Origin: Actinomycetales bacterium
Lineage (GTDB): Bacteria; Actinomycetota; Actinomycetes; Actinomycetales; Kineosporiaceae
NCBI GenBank assembly: GCA_012719445.1
Contig: JAAYAH010000037.1
Coordinates: 1 to 64,000, forward strand
Direction of reading: 5' to 3'
DNA length: 64,000 nt
Part shown: in pieces, positions 33,633 to 44,228 of the stretch
How the letters are laid out: every line of letters starts with the position of its first letter
Numbering within the stretch: position 1 is the stretch's first letter
Notes under the pieces: generated by a model
The model's database searches: none
Told to the model about the DNA's origin: nothing
Seen by the model: only the letters and a program-made list of their open reading frames with translations
Position numbers and translations under genes: made by a program

Positions 33633-34534
33633 TGGGCCACCTGCCCCGTGCCGTCCGTGTCGGCCGCACCGTCAACGCCGTCCGGGGTGGTGCCCGGTCC
33701 GCCCCCCGGGGCGCGCTGCGGCGATCCCGACGGGGGGTGCGGCGGGGACGATCCCCCGGGGACCGGTCCGGCCACCACCAGGCGGCCGACCCGGGACCGC
33801 AGCACCCGCTGTGCCTCCGCGTCGAGCCCCCCGTCGGTGACGAGGACGTCGACGTCGTCGAGCCGGGCGATGGAGGACAGCCCGACCACCCCCCACTTGG
33901 AGCTGTCCGCGACCACGACCACCCGGCGGGCCGAGGAGATCAGCGCCCGGTTGGTCTCCGCCTCGACGAGGTTGGGCGTGGTGAGTCCCGCGTGTTCGTC
34001 GATGCCGTGGACGCCGAGCATCAGCCAGTCCACGTGCAGGGTCGACAGCGCCGTGACCGCGACCGGTCCGACGAGAGCGTCGGAGGGGGTGCGTACCCCT
34101 CCGGTGAGGATCACGGTGAGGTCGTCCCGTTCCGTGAGGTGCAGCGCCTCGGCGACCGGCACCGAGTTGGTCACGACGGTGAGGTCGGGCACCCGGCGCA
34201 GTTCGAGGGCGACGGCGTGGCTCGTCGTCCCGCCGGAGACGGCGACGGACTCGCCCGGGGAGACCAGGGCCGCGGCGGCGAGCGCGATCGAGGCCTTCTC
34301 CGTGGTCTGCCACCCCGACTTGGCGGCGAACCCCGGCTCCTCGGCGCTGCTCCCGGTCACGGCGACGGCACCGCCGTGCACCCGGGTCACCAGTCCCCGC
34401 TCGGCGAGGGCGGCGATGTCCCTGCGGATGGTCATGTCCGAGACGTCGAGGAGCTCGACGAGGTCCGAGACCCGCGCGCCACCGCTCAGCCGGACCTGGT
34501 CGAGGATGCGTTCCTGTCGCTGGCGGGCCAGCAT
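33629..34534 (-). CDS. DeoR/GlpR-family repressor of the gal operon
   Basis: A 301-residue regulator. The DeoR helix-turn-helix is LARQRQERILDQVRLSGGARVSDLVELLDVSDMTIRRDIAAL, followed by the sugar-phosphate-sensing domain (VHGGAVAV; ESVAVSGGTTSHAVALEL; LMLGVHGIDEHAGLTTPN; VADSSKWGVVGL). A Gly/Pro-rich tail of 55 residues is not part of the fold. As first gene of the operon it likely senses a galactose phosphate and represses galT-galK. Start: ATG with GGAGGTGG eight bases upstream; a longer frame reads through a 24-bp repeat and is less likely. Confidence 0.9.
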   Translation of the reverse strand: MLARQRQERILDQVRLSGGARVSDLVELLDVSDMTIRRDIAALAERGLVTRVHGGAVAVTGSSAEEPGFAAKSGWQTTEKASIALAAAALVSPGESVAVSGGTTSHAVALELRRVPDLTVVTNSVPVAEALHLTERDDLTVILTGGVRTPSDALVGPVAVTALSTLHVDWLMLGVHGIDEHAGLTTPNLVEAETNRALISSARRVVVVADSSKWGVVGLSSIARLDDVDVLVTDGGLDAEAQRVLRSRVGRLVVAGPVPGGSSPPHPPSGSPQRAPGGGPGTTPDGVDGAADTDGTGQVAQ

Positions 34535-36031
<1,497 letters not shown>

Positions 36032-36034
36032 CCG

Positions 36035-36697
36035 GTGGGGGACGACCTGGCCTCCTGGGGGCCCGGCGCATCGGGTACGGGTCGCGACCAGTTCGCGACG
36101 ATGGGACTCCCCGTCCAGGTCAGTCCCGACCTCGACCTGGTGACGATCGGCGTCGCCATCGAGATCCCGCAGCCGTGGGGTGAGCAGCTCCAGCGGTTGC
36201 GCGGGGACTTCGGCGACAGCCAGGCCGCGGCCATCCCGGCGCACGTGACCCTGCTGCCGCCCACGACGCTGCCGCATGTCGACCTGGACACCGTCATCGC
36301 CCATCTGGAACGGGTCGCGGCGGTCTCGACCTCGTTCGAGCTGTGCCTGCGCGGGACCGGCACCTTCCGGCCGGTGTCACCGGTGGTGTTCGTCAAGGTG
36401 GCCCGCGGGGCACCGGGCTGTGACGCCCTCCAGCAGGGCATCCGGCGCGGTCCGCTGGTCCGTGACCTCGCCTTCCCCTACCACCCGCACGTGACCGTCG
36501 CCCAGGACCTCGACGACGCAGCCCTGGACCGGGCGAGCGCGGCGCTGGCCGACTTCTCGGCGACCTTCCTCGTGGACGCCTTCTGGCTCTACGAGCACGG
36601 CGCGGACGGCGTGTGGCGGCCCCGCCGGCCGTTCGCCTTCCCCGCGACGGCCCGTCGTCGCGGCTCCGCCGGGCCGGACGGCGACGGGGCACCGTGA
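36035..36697 (+). CDS. 2'-5' RNA ligase-like protein (2H phosphoesterase superfamily)
   Basis: A 220-residue protein with the paired HxT motifs that define the 2H fold: PAHVTLLPP near residue 69 and HPHVTVAQ near residue 150. Members hydrolyse cyclic phosphates or join RNA ends; the bacterial role is unclear. Its GTG start lies four bases after the trpS stop, and its end overlaps the start of the YihY gene by GTGA, so the three are likely co-transcribed. An ATG at 36101 (MGLPVQVSPDL) is a possible shorter start. Confidence 0.85.
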   Translation: MGDDLASWGPGASGTGRDQFATMGLPVQVSPDLDLVTIGVAIEIPQPWGEQLQRLRGDFGDSQAAAIPAHVTLLPPTTLPHVDLDTVIAHLERVAAVSTSFELCLRGTGTFRPVSPVVFVKVARGAPGCDALQQGIRRGPLVRDLAFPYHPHVTVAQDLDDAALDRASAALADFSATFLVDAFWLYEHGADGVWRPRRPFAFPATARRRGSAGPDGDGAP

Positions 36698-37830
36698 CCC
36701 GGGTGCGCTCCGGAGCCGACCGGCTCCGCGGCACCAGGGTGCTGCGGGCCTGGGACCGGTACCGGGCGGCCAGGGGCGAGGTCTTCGCCGGGGGCATGGC
36801 CTACCACGCCTTCCTCCTGGTCCTGCCCGCCCTCGTGATCGGGTTCACCGTTCTCGGGCACCTGCTGACCGGTGATCCGGAGCTGCGGCGTCGGCTGGTC
36901 GAGAACGTCAATGCCACGACCGGCGTCGAGCTGATCGGGATCGGCCAGGGAGACCGCGGCGTCGTCGTCCTCGACGAACTGTTCACCGCCGCGACGCTGC
37001 GGGCGACCGGGGTCCTCGGGGGGGTCCTGTTCGTGCTCGCGGCGCTGGGCTGGCTCAACGCCACCAGGGAGGGCGTCAGGGCGGTGTTCGACCGGCCCCC
37101 GCTGCGTCCGGGACCGGTGACGAGGCTGGCTGACCTGCTCGTCCTGGCGACCCTCGGCCTGGTCCTCCTGTCGGCCGCGGTCGCCGAGGTGGTGCTGACC
37201 TCGGCCACCGACTGGGCGCTCACCGGGCTGGGGCTCGGCGGGTCGACGACGGCCGAGGCGGTGCTGACGTCGACCGGGGTGCTGGTGGTGCTCGCCGTCG
37301 ACAGTGCGGTGCTCGTCGCCCTGTTCCGGGTGGCGCTCGGCCGGCTGGTCCCGGTGCGGGAGCTCGTCGTCCCCGGAGTGATCGGCGGAGCCGGTCTCGG
37401 GGTGTTCAAGGCGCTCGGTGGGGTCGTGCTGTCCACGACCGCCGGCTCCCCGGTGGCCCTCGCCCTCGCCGTCAGCATCGGGGTGCTCGTCTGGATGAAC
37501 CTCACCAGCCGGATCCTGCTGCTGGTGGCCGCCCTCGCCGCGGAGACCGCGGCGGATCACGGGTACCTCCCGCTCCTCGGCCCGTGGGACGTGCTCGAGC
37601 TGCCCGAACCGCGGACGGCGCCGCGCCGGGGCCGGGGGGAGGTTCGGCGGGCGACGGCACCCATCGAGACGGCCGGTGCCGCGCCGGGCTCGGTGCCGGC
37701 GTTCGGGACCCGGTCTGAGGATCGGGTCGCCCTCGCCGCCGGAGCAACCCTCGGCGTGGCGGCGGTGCTGGGTCTCGGGACCCTTCACCGGGCAGCGACC
37801 CGGATGCGAGGGCTCCTCCGCAGGGCCTGA
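36694..37830 (+). CDS. YihY/BrkB-family inner-membrane protein
   Basis: A polytopic membrane protein of 378 residues. After a basic tail comes RAARGEVFAGGMAYHAFLLVLPALVIGFTVLG, the family's typical first span, then about five further spans (VLGGVLFVLAALGWL; LLVLATLGLVLLSAAVAEVVL; VLLVVLAVDSAVLVALFRV-like; PGVIGGAGLGVFKALG; VALALAVSIGVLVWMNLTSRILLLVAALAAE). The RYxTLNxxYGxxG-like C-terminus is replaced by a proline-rich cytosolic tail. Function is not established; the old RNase BN name is wrong for the family. GTG start overlaps the previous stop. Confidence 0.88.
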   Translation: MTRVRSGADRLRGTRVLRAWDRYRAARGEVFAGGMAYHAFLLVLPALVIGFTVLGHLLTGDPELRRRLVENVNATTGVELIGIGQGDRGVVVLDELFTAATLRATGVLGGVLFVLAALGWLNATREGVRAVFDRPPLRPGPVTRLADLLVLATLGLVLLSAAVAEVVLTSATDWALTGLGLGGSTTAEAVLTSTGVLVVLAVDSAVLVALFRVALGRLVPVRELVVPGVIGGAGLGVFKALGGVVLSTTAGSPVALALAVSIGVLVWMNLTSRILLLVAALAAETAADHGYLPLLGPWDVLELPEPRTAPRRGRGEVRRATAPIETAGAAPGSVPAFGTRSEDRVALAAGATLGVAAVLGLGTLHRAATRMRGLLRRA

Positions 37831-38036
37831 CCACCCGCTGACCACCCGGACACGCGGAAGATCTTGGTGGATCTGTTCCGCATGCGGTGCCGGATCCACC
37901 AAGATCTTCGAGCCGGGCGGGACCGAGCTGAGAGGGCAGGGTCACGTCGAGAGGCGGGACCGAGCCGGGCGGGCAGGGTCACGTCGAGCCGGGCGGGACC
38001 GAGGGGCGTGGTGGGCTCGCGGCGGTGGCGGCCCGG
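37831..38036. repeat. Convergent intergenic region with palindrome and direct repeats
   Basis: After the 53-bp palindromic element come direct repeats: gggcagggtcacgtcgag at 37934-37951 and 37971-37988, and cgagccgggcgggaccgag at 37909-37927 and 37985-38003. The gap lies between the convergent YihY and carboxypeptidase genes. Confidence 0.6.
37857..37909. repeat. 53-bp palindromic element, copy 1
   Basis: Perfect 17-base arms (37857-37873 and 37893-37909) containing AAGATCTTGGTGGATC surround a 19-base loop that itself holds the palindrome CCGCATGCGG. A second element of the same length with related arms lies at 63806-63858. It also can act as a bidirectional terminator. Confidence 0.75.
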
Positions 38037-39383
38037 TCAGGTGCGGGAGTGTGCGGTCCTCCGCAGGGGCCTGCGCCGTCGGAGCAGCAGTACCACTGAG
38101 AGGCAGGCGACGAGCCCGGCGACGGCCCAGGTGATCCGTCCGGCTCCCGCCGAGCGGATGACGCCGACGAGGGAGTTCAGCGGGGAGCCCGCCCGCATGG
38201 TCGGTGCTCCGCCCTCGGCGACGCCGAGCGCCTGGGCCGGGGGAGCGACCTCCGGGGGAGCGATCTCGGATCGCGGCGGGACCAGCACCCCGACGGGACG
38301 GGCGCTCCTCCCGGCGAGGAAGGCCCAGTCGAGCAGGTCACGGGCCATGTGCCAGGTGCTGCCCTTCGCTCTGAGCACCACAGCGACGTAGCTCCGCCCG
38401 CCCCGGGTCGCGCTGCCGACGAAGGACCCCCTGGCCTGCACCGTGTAGCCGTTCTTCACGCCGGTGGCGCCCGGGTAGTTGCGCAGCAGTCGGTTGTGGT
38501 TCTGGATCTCGAACCTGGACCGGGTCGGGCCGAGAGTCCTTCCCTTCCCCGGGAACCGGTACCGCGTCGTCCTCACCAGCCTGGCCACCGTCGGCTCCGC
38601 GAGGGCTTCCCTGCCGAAGATCGCGAGGTCGTAGGCGCTGCTGACCTGCCCGGGAGCGTCCAGGCCGCTGGTGTTGACCACGTGGGTGTCCATGGCCTGG
38701 AGGTGGGCGGCCTTCTCGGACATCCGCCGGGTCGCCTCGGGGAGGCCGCCGCCGAGGGTCGCCAGGGCGTTCGCGGTGTCGTTCCCGCTGCCGAGCATGA
38801 GCCCGTGCACCAGGTCCTTCACCGTGTACCGGGAGCCGGCGACCAGGCCGACCTTGCTGCCCTCGATGGCGGCGTCGGCGTCCGTGGCGGTGTACACGGT
38901 GTCGGGATCGAGGTCGGGGACGAGCGTGATCGCGGTGAGGATCTTCAGGGTGCTGGCCGGGGCGAGGCCGACGTGCGCCCGGTTGGCCGCGAGCACCTCG
39001 CCGTTGTCCAGATCGGCGACGAGCCAGGCGGTGGCGGCCACTCGCGGCGGTTGCGGGGTCCCCGGCGGCAGGTCGACCTGGATGCCCGGCAGCCCGAGTC
39101 GCTGCCCACCGATGACCTCCTCTGTGCCCGCAGCCGGTCCGCCGTCGGCCCCCTGGTCCACCTGCCCTGTCGCGGCGGAGGACACCGTCGGAGCCGTGGT
39201 CGCCGGTGGCCAGGCCGGGACGGCGGACGCGGTGGGGGTGGTGACCGTCGCGGACGCCGTCGGGTCCTGGGTGACCGTCGGGGTCGCCGCGGCGGGAGCC
39301 GGCGCGATGGCGATGGCGAGACCCAGGGCCCAGACGAGGGCCACGGGCGTCGCCGGTCGGCGGGCTCGTGGAGATCGGGTCAT
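38037..39383 (-). CDS. D-alanyl-D-alanine carboxypeptidase (peptidase S11)
   Basis: A wall-modifying carboxypeptidase of about 448 residues that trims the terminal D-Ala of peptidoglycan stems. Signal/anchor near the start (PVALVWALGLAIAIAPAPAAA), a long Thr/Ala/Pro spacer, then the penicillin-binding domain: SxxK in LAPASTLKILTAI, SxN in GLMLGSGNDTANAL, and the third motif as VKNGYT (KNG where KTG is usual). VNTSGLDAPGQVSSAYDLA fits the S11 family. A C-terminal span (ITWAVAGLVACLSVVLLL) with a basic tail anchors it outside. Start: ATG at 39383; the longer frame adds a repetitive tail. Confidence 0.88.
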   Translation of the reverse strand: MTRSPRARRPATPVALVWALGLAIAIAPAPAAATPTVTQDPTASATVTTPTASAVPAWPPATTAPTVSSAATGQVDQGADGGPAAGTEEVIGGQRLGLPGIQVDLPPGTPQPPRVAATAWLVADLDNGEVLAANRAHVGLAPASTLKILTAITLVPDLDPDTVYTATDADAAIEGSKVGLVAGSRYTVKDLVHGLMLGSGNDTANALATLGGGLPEATRRMSEKAAHLQAMDTHVVNTSGLDAPGQVSSAYDLAIFGREALAEPTVARLVRTTRYRFPGKGRTLGPTRSRFEIQNHNRLLRNYPGATGVKNGYTVQARGSFVGSATRGGRSYVAVVLRAKGSTWHMARDLLDWAFLAGRSARPVGVLVPPRSEIAPPEVAPPAQALGVAEGGAPTMRAGSPLNSLVGVIRSAGAGRITWAVAGLVACLSVVLLLRRRRPLRRTAHSRT

Positions 39384-39552
39384 GGCGGGGTCGAGAGTAG
39401 CCGAGCCACCGGTGGAGGTGTCGACCCCCGAACCCGCCTCGGTCACGCCGCACGCACCCACCGTGACCGCCCTCGTGCCCGCCCGCGTGACCGCCCTCGT
39501 GCCCGGCACCGCGACCACCCTCGTGCCCGGCAGCGTCCGGCCATGGCGCGCC

Positions 39553-40016
39553 TCACATCCGCCGGGTGATCAGGGCGCGCTTGACCTCCTGGATCGCCCT
39601 GTGACCTCGATGGCCCGGGGGCACGCCTCGGTGCAGGTGAAGGTGGTGCGGCAACGCCACACGCCCTCCCGGTCGTTGAGCGTCTCCAGTCGCTGCTCGC
39701 CGCCCTCGTCCCGGCTGTCGACGACGAGGTCCTTCTCCACCGGGAGGCCCTTGATCGGTTCGATCGTGATCGGTCGGCGCGGGTTGAGGTCCTTGACCAG
39801 GGTCTTGCAGGCCAGCCGGTTCCTGCCGTTGATGCGGACGGCGTCGGAGCCGCAGATGCCGTGGGCGCAGGACCGCCGGAAGGTCAGCGTGCCGTCCTGC
39901 TCCCACTTCACCGTGTGCAGGGCGTCCAGGATCCGGTCGGTCCCGTGCACCAGGACGCGGTAGTCCTCCCAGTGCGGCTCGGTGTCCCTCTCCGGGTCGT
40001 GGTTCGGGTCCGCTGC
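39553..40016 (-). pseudogene. sdhB: Succinate dehydrogenase iron-sulfur subunit, remnant with internal deletion and frameshift
   Basis: The frame reads HWEDYRVLVHGTDRILDALH, then FRRSCAHGICGSDAVRINGRN (the 2Fe-2S cysteines), LACKTLVKDLNPRRP and IEPIKGLPVEKDLVVD, a clear SdhB N-half. It then jumps at about 39717-39723 straight to SRDEGGEQRLETLND and VWRCRTTFTCTEACPRAIEV. About 75 residues are missing, including the CxxCxxCxxxCP cluster. Near 39598-39604 one base is lost, so the usual tail AIQEVKRALITRRM is in the next frame and ends at 39553. The first 20-25 residues are missing too. The product cannot carry the 4Fe-4S centre. Confidence 0.85.
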
Positions 40017-40128
40017 CCGCCTCGAGCGCGGCGCGCATCCCGGCGCCACCGGCACCGACGACGATCACGTCGTACCTGGGGTCTGCAGGTGTACCACCTC
40101 CGGTGTCGCTGCTCGCCGTGACGCGCAC
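40014..40128 (-). pseudogene. sdhA: Succinate dehydrogenase flavoprotein subunit, 5' stub only
   Basis: From the GTG at 40128 the frame reads VTASSDTGGG, then RYDVIVVGAGGAGMRAALEAG, the FAD-binding N-terminus of SdhA. After 38 codons it meets sdhB sequence out of frame at about 40013-40016. Around 550 residues of SdhA, with all catalytic residues, are missing. It follows sdhD by 32 bases, the normal operon place. Confidence 0.85.
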
Positions 40129-40160
40129 TGCCCCTGGCCGGCGCCCGGGCGGGACCGGCC

Positions 40161-40610
40161 TCAGCGGGCTGGGCAGAAGTCGGGGAGCAGTGCCGCGTCT
40201 GCGCCGACCGGGCACGGGTCGAAGGTGAGGACGACCAGCGTCCCGAGCACGACGACCACCGTGAAGGACAGGTAGAGCAGCATCTTCAGCCAGTACCGGG
40301 TCAGGTCGCGCCGGGCGTGGTCGTTGATGACGGTGCGCACCCCGTTGGTGCCGTGGATCATGGCGAGCCACAGCATGGTGAGGTCGACCACCTGCCAGAA
40401 CGGGTCGGCCCACTTGCCGGCGACGAAGGCGAAGTCGACGCCCTGGATCCCGTCGCCGACCACCAGGTTCATGACCAGGTGCAGGGTGATCAGGGCGACC
40501 AGGACCACCCCGGACATCCGCATGAACAGCCAGCTGCAGAGCTCGACGTCCGTCCGCGTGGCCCGGATCCGGCTGCGGGTGCGCGGGGCCTCGATGTCCG
40601 GTGCGCTCAT
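40161..40610 (-). CDS. sdhD: Succinate dehydrogenase membrane anchor subunit SdhD
   Basis: A 149-residue membrane subunit. Three spans are visible: MRMSGVVLVALITLHLVMNLVV, WQVVDLTMLWLAMIHGTNGVRTVI and MLLYLSFTVVVVLGTLVVLTF. The histidines in LHLVMN and MIHGTNG are in place for heme b and quinone binding. The frame is whole, with a stop and spacing as in working operons, yet the catalytic genes downstream are broken. Its ATG follows the sdhC stop by ten bases. Confidence 0.88.
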   Translation of the reverse strand: MSAPDIEAPRTRSRIRATRTDVELCSWLFMRMSGVVLVALITLHLVMNLVVGDGIQGVDFAFVAGKWADPFWQVVDLTMLWLAMIHGTNGVRTVINDHARRDLTRYWLKMLLYLSFTVVVVLGTLVVLTFDPCPVGADAALLPDFCPAR

Positions 40611-40620
40611 GGCGGGGTCC

Positions 40621-41040
40621 TCACTCGCCGAAGACGTTGCCGAGGTGGCGGACGGTGAATGGGATCATCAGCAGCACCCAGGTCCCGACCACGCCGTAGA
40701 ACAGTTGGCGGTGGTAGCGGGTCCCCTTCGCCCAGAGGTCGACGGCCATCACCCGCAGGCCGTTGAGGGCGTGGAAGAGCACCGCGGCGACGAGCCCGGT
40801 CTCGCCGAGGCCGACGACCGGGTTCTGGTAGGTGCCGATGATGTCGTCGTAGGCCTCGGGCGACACCCGGACCAGCGCGGTGTCGAGCACGTGGACCAGC
40901 AGGAAGAAGAAGATCAGGACACCGGTGATCCGGTGCGCGACCCAGGACCACATGCCCTCTCGCCCCCGGTACAGCGTTCCTGCGGGCGCCTTCGTCACGG
41001 GGCGCCTGCTCACGGTCCTGGACGTCGCCACACCGGTCAT
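40621..41040 (-). CDS. sdhC: Succinate dehydrogenase cytochrome b subunit SdhC
   Basis: A 139-residue membrane subunit with the family signature GTLYRGREGMWSWVAHRITGVLIFFFLLVHVLDTALVR split over the first span, then SPEAYDDI, ETGLVAAVLFHALNGLRVMAVD (heme-ligand His) and a third span LFYGVVGTWVLLMIPFTV. Start: ATG at 41040, or the GTG three codons on with AGG nine bases upstream. It opens what was an sdhCDAB operon; sdhA and sdhB are now remnants, so a second complex must exist elsewhere if the organism uses this enzyme. Confidence 0.88.
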   Translation of the reverse strand: MTGVATSRTVSRRPVTKAPAGTLYRGREGMWSWVAHRITGVLIFFFLLVHVLDTALVRVSPEAYDDIIGTYQNPVVGLGETGLVAAVLFHALNGLRVMAVDLWAKGTRYHRQLFYGVVGTWVLLMIPFTVRHLGNVFGE

Positions 41041-41306
41041 CCTGCTGCGGATACCCGACGTCGGCACCTCCGGACGACGCCGGAAACGACCCGAATCGGG
41101 GAGGTGTCGCGAGTGAGGCCGCCGACCCTCTACGGTGGATCGTGTGGTGAGGCCGACGAGGACCGCGGAGCGGCGCTGCGGGCCCGGCGAGGCCCCGTCG
41201 CCGGGCGGCGGACGGGTGCCTGTCGGCCACGACCGGACGGGTGCTCCCACCTGACGCCGAGGAACGCCGACGGCTCCGAGAACCACACGACCCCAGGAGT
41301 ATGCAG

Positions 41307-42410
41307 GTGACGTCTCTGTCCGGCTTCCATGCGATCGTTCCCGCCGGTGGCGCGGGGACCCGGTTGTGGCCGCTCTCCAGGAGCGGTCGTCCGAAGTTCC
41401 TGCTCGACATCACCGGGGCCGGCAGGTCCCTGCTCCAGCAGACCTGGGACCGCCTGCTCCCGCTCACCGGTGCCTCCGGCGTGCTGGTCGTCACCGGCCG
41501 GTCGCACGTGGAGGCGGTGGCCGAGCAGCTCCCGGAGCTGCCGCAGGCCAACCTGCTCGCGGAGCCCTCGCCGCGCGACTCCGCCGCGGCCATCTGCCTC
41601 GCCGCGGCCGTCGTGGTCAGCAGGGACCCGGACGCGGTGGTCGGGTCCTTCGCCGCGGACCACGTGATCCAGGACGTGCCCGCCCTGCACGCCGCGATCG
41701 TCGAGGCTGTCGCGGCGGCCCGCGACGGCTACGTGGTGACCATCGGGATCGCGCCGACCCGCCCCTCGACGGCCTTCGGCTACGTCCGCCTCGGCGAGGC
41801 GCTGGGGGTCGCGGGCGCGCCGTCGGCGCTCGCCGTCGAGGCGTTCGTGGAGAAGCCGGACGCCGCGACGGCGCGGGCCTACCTCGCCGACGGACGGCAC
41901 CGGTGGAACGCCGGGATGTTCATCTCCCGGGCCGACGTGCTGCTGGAGGAGCTGTCCCGGTCCCGGCCGGAGCTGCACGCGGGGCTCCTCGAGATCGCCG
42001 CGGCCTGGGACACCCCTGAACGGGACGACGCCCTCGGCCGGGCCTGGCCGGACCTGGAACGGGTCGCCATCGACTACGCCGTCGCCGAGCCGGCCGCTGC
42101 CCGGGGCAGGGTCGCGGTGGTGCCCGCGGACCTCGGCTGGGACGACGTCGGGGACTTCGCCTCCCTCGCCGGTCTGCTCAACGGTTCCGGGCCGCTGCAG
42201 GTGCTCGGCGACGACGCCCAGGTGCTCGCGGTGGACGCCGGCGGGCTCGCGGTGGCGGCCGGGGGGCGCCTGGTCGCGGTGCTCGGGCTGGAGGACGTCA
42301 TGGTGGTCGACACGCCGGACGCCCTGCTGATCACCACCCGGGACCGGGCCCAGCAGGTGAAGGGGGTCGTCGACCGGCTCCGTGCCACCGGTCGCGGCGA
42401 CCTCCTGTAG
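41307..42410 (+). CDS. manC: Mannose-1-phosphate guanylyltransferase (GDP-mannose pyrophosphorylase)
   Basis: A nucleotidyltransferase of 367 residues making GDP-mannose for wall mannans and glycoproteins. The signature IVPAGGAGTRLWPLSRSGRPKFLLDI opens the protein; LAEPSPRDSAAAICLAAAVV, GSFAADHVI, VEAFVEKPD, RWNAGMFISRADVLL and GWDDVGDFASL follow as in GMP-type enzymes. The short left-handed helix domain at the end is present but there is no isomerase domain. Start: GTG at 41307, with AGGAG seven bases upstream; the ATG at 41301 is too close to that site. Divergent from sdhC. Confidence 0.9.
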   Translation: MTSLSGFHAIVPAGGAGTRLWPLSRSGRPKFLLDITGAGRSLLQQTWDRLLPLTGASGVLVVTGRSHVEAVAEQLPELPQANLLAEPSPRDSAAAICLAAAVVVSRDPDAVVGSFAADHVIQDVPALHAAIVEAVAAARDGYVVTIGIAPTRPSTAFGYVRLGEALGVAGAPSALAVEAFVEKPDAATARAYLADGRHRWNAGMFISRADVLLEELSRSRPELHAGLLEIAAAWDTPERDDALGRAWPDLERVAIDYAVAEPAAARGRVAVVPADLGWDDVGDFASLAGLLNGSGPLQVLGDDAQVLAVDAGGLAVAAGGRLVAVLGLEDVMVVDTPDALLITTRDRAQQVKGVVDRLRATGRGDLL

Positions 42411-42422
42411 CCCTCGCCGTCC

Positions 42423-42458
42423 CCGGGTGCCACCGGAGGAGGTCCCCGCGGCACCCGG
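42423..42458. terminator. Hairpin after manC
   Basis: ccgggtgcc (42423-42431) pairs with ggcacccgg (42450-42458) over an 18-base loop. No T-tract. It separates manC from the mutase gene, whose -10-like TAGCCT lies near 42503-42508. Confidence 0.5.
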
Positions 42459-42560
42459 TGCCGACACCCGGGGCCTGCTCCGGCGCCTCCGGACCGGGCA
42501 GTAGCCTCGCTCGTGGCGTGCGTCGAGCCGCCGGCTGGAACGGCCGCGAGGAGGATTCTG

Positions 42561-44159
42561 ATGAGCGTGGACGCGACGGGTGTGACGAGGACCGAGTCCG
42601 GCCTGCCGCTGGAGGCGGTCTACGGTCCCGAGGCCCTCGAGGGGTTCGACCCCGGCACGGTGCTCGGAGCGCCCGGCTCGTACCCCTTCACCCGCGGCGT
42701 CTACCCGACCATGTACACCGGCCGCCCCTGGACGATGCGCCAGTACGCCGGGTTCGGCACCGCCAAGGAGTCCAACGAGCGCTACCACCAGCTCGTGGCG
42801 GCCGGGACCGGCGGCCTCAGCGTCGCCTTCGACCTGCCGACCCAGATGGGCTACGACTCCGACGACCCGATCGCCTCCGGCGAGGTCGGCAAGGTCGGCG
42901 TCGCCGTGGACTCCGTCGAGGACATGCGGGTGCTCTTCGGCGGTCTCCCGCTGGACAAGGTCTCGACGTCGATGACCATCAACGCCCCGGCCGCCGTGCT
43001 GCTGCTCATGTACCAGCTCGTCGCGGCCGAGCAGGGCGTCGACGGTGCCGCGCTCAAGGGGACCATCCAGAACGACGTGCTCAAGGAGTACATCGCCCGG
43101 GGCACCTACATCTTCCCGCCGAAGCAGAGCCTCCGCCTGATCAGCGACATCTTCGCCTACTGCAAGCGGGAGATGCCGCGCTGGAACACCATCTCGATCT
43201 CCGGCTACCACATGGCCGAGGCGGGGGCGACGCCGGCGCAGGAGATCGCCTTCACCCTGGCCAACGCCAAGGAGTACGTGCGGGCGGCCCAGGCGGCCGG
43301 GCTGAGCATCGACGACATCGGCCCGCGGCTGTCGTTCTTCTTCGTCGCCAGGACCACGTTGCTGGAGGAGATCGCCAAGTTCCGGGCCGCCCGGCGGGTG
43401 TGGGCCCGGATCGTGCGCGAGGAGTTCGGCTCCACCAACCCCAAGGCCCAGATGCTGCGGTTCCACACCCAGACCGCCGGCGTCCAGCTCACCGCGCAGC
43501 AGCCGGAGGTCAACCTGGTCCGGGTGAGCCTGCAGGCCCTCGGCGCGGTCCTCGGCGGTACCCAGAGCCTGCACACCAACTCCTACGACGAGGCCATCGC
43601 CCTGCCGACCACCAAGGCCGCGCGGCTGGCCCTGCGCACCCAGCAGGTCATCGCCTTCGAGACCGACGTCTGCAAGACCGTGGACCCGTTCGCCGGGTCC
43701 TACGTCGTCGAGTCGCTGACCGACGACCTCGAGGGCTCGATCACCGAGCTGATCCAGGCGGTCGAGGACCGCGGCGGCGCGGTGGCGGCCATCGAGCAGG
43801 GCTTCCAGAAGGCGGAGATCGAGCAGTCGGCGTACCGGACCACGCAGCAGATCGACGAGGGCGAGCGGACCGTCGTCGGGGTCAACAGGTTCGCCGTCGA
43901 CGAGGAGGAGCCCTACGAGCCGCTGCGGGTCGACCCGTCGATCGAGGCGGAGCAGCGGGAGCGGTTGGCCGTGCTGCGGTCCGGGCGCGACGCCTCCGCC
44001 GTCGACTCGGCCCTGGACGCGGTCCGGACGGCGGCGACGGGCACCGAGAACCTGCTCCCGCCGATGAAGGAGGCCCTCGCCGCGAGGGCGACCATCGGCG
44101 AGGTGTGCAACGCCCTGCGCGGTGTCTGGGGCACCTACACGCCCGCGGACGCCTTCTGA
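42561..44159 (+). CDS. Methylmalonyl-CoA mutase-type acyl-CoA mutase, large subunit without B12 domain
   Basis: A 532-residue TIM-barrel subunit of a cobalamin-dependent acyl-CoA mutase. Landmarks: [115 protein letters not shown] and [11 protein letters not shown]. Tyr62 and Arg180 occupy the places of Tyr89 and Arg207 of methylmalonyl-CoA mutase; the isobutyryl-CoA enzyme has Phe and Gln there. The protein ends before any DxHxxG B12-binding domain, so a small partner subunit must be encoded elsewhere. Start: ATG with GGAGG six bases upstream. Confidence 0.9.
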   Translation: MSVDATGVTRTESGLPLEAVYGPEALEGFDPGTVLGAPGSYPFTRGVYPTMYTGRPWTMRQYAGFGTAKESNERYHQLVAAGTGGLSVAFDLPTQMGYDSDDPIASGEVGKVGVAVDSVEDMRVLFGGLPLDKVSTSMTINAPAAVLLLMYQLVAAEQGVDGAALKGTIQNDVLKEYIARGTYIFPPKQSLRLISDIFAYCKREMPRWNTISISGYHMAEAGATPAQEIAFTLANAKEYVRAAQAAGLSIDDIGPRLSFFFVARTTLLEEIAKFRAARRVWARIVREEFGSTNPKAQMLRFHTQTAGVQLTAQQPEVNLVRVSLQALGAVLGGTQSLHTNSYDEAIALPTTKAARLALRTQQVIAFETDVCKTVDPFAGSYVVESLTDDLEGSITELIQAVEDRGGAVAAIEQGFQKAEIEQSAYRTTQQIDEGERTVVGVNRFAVDEEEPYEPLRVDPSIEAEQRERLAVLRSGRDASAVDSALDAVRTAATGTENLLPPMKEALAARATIGEVCNALRGVWGTYTPADAF

Positions 44160-44228
44160 CGGTCCCGGCCGTCGCGGTTCCCGGCCCCCGGCCGGGGCGA
44201 CGGTCGGTTCGGCGTGACGAGGAGAGGC

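Noticed and set aside
41130-43574. 814-codon open frame on the minus strand
   Set aside because: Shadow of the manC and mutase genes, both of which have clear motifs on the plus strand.
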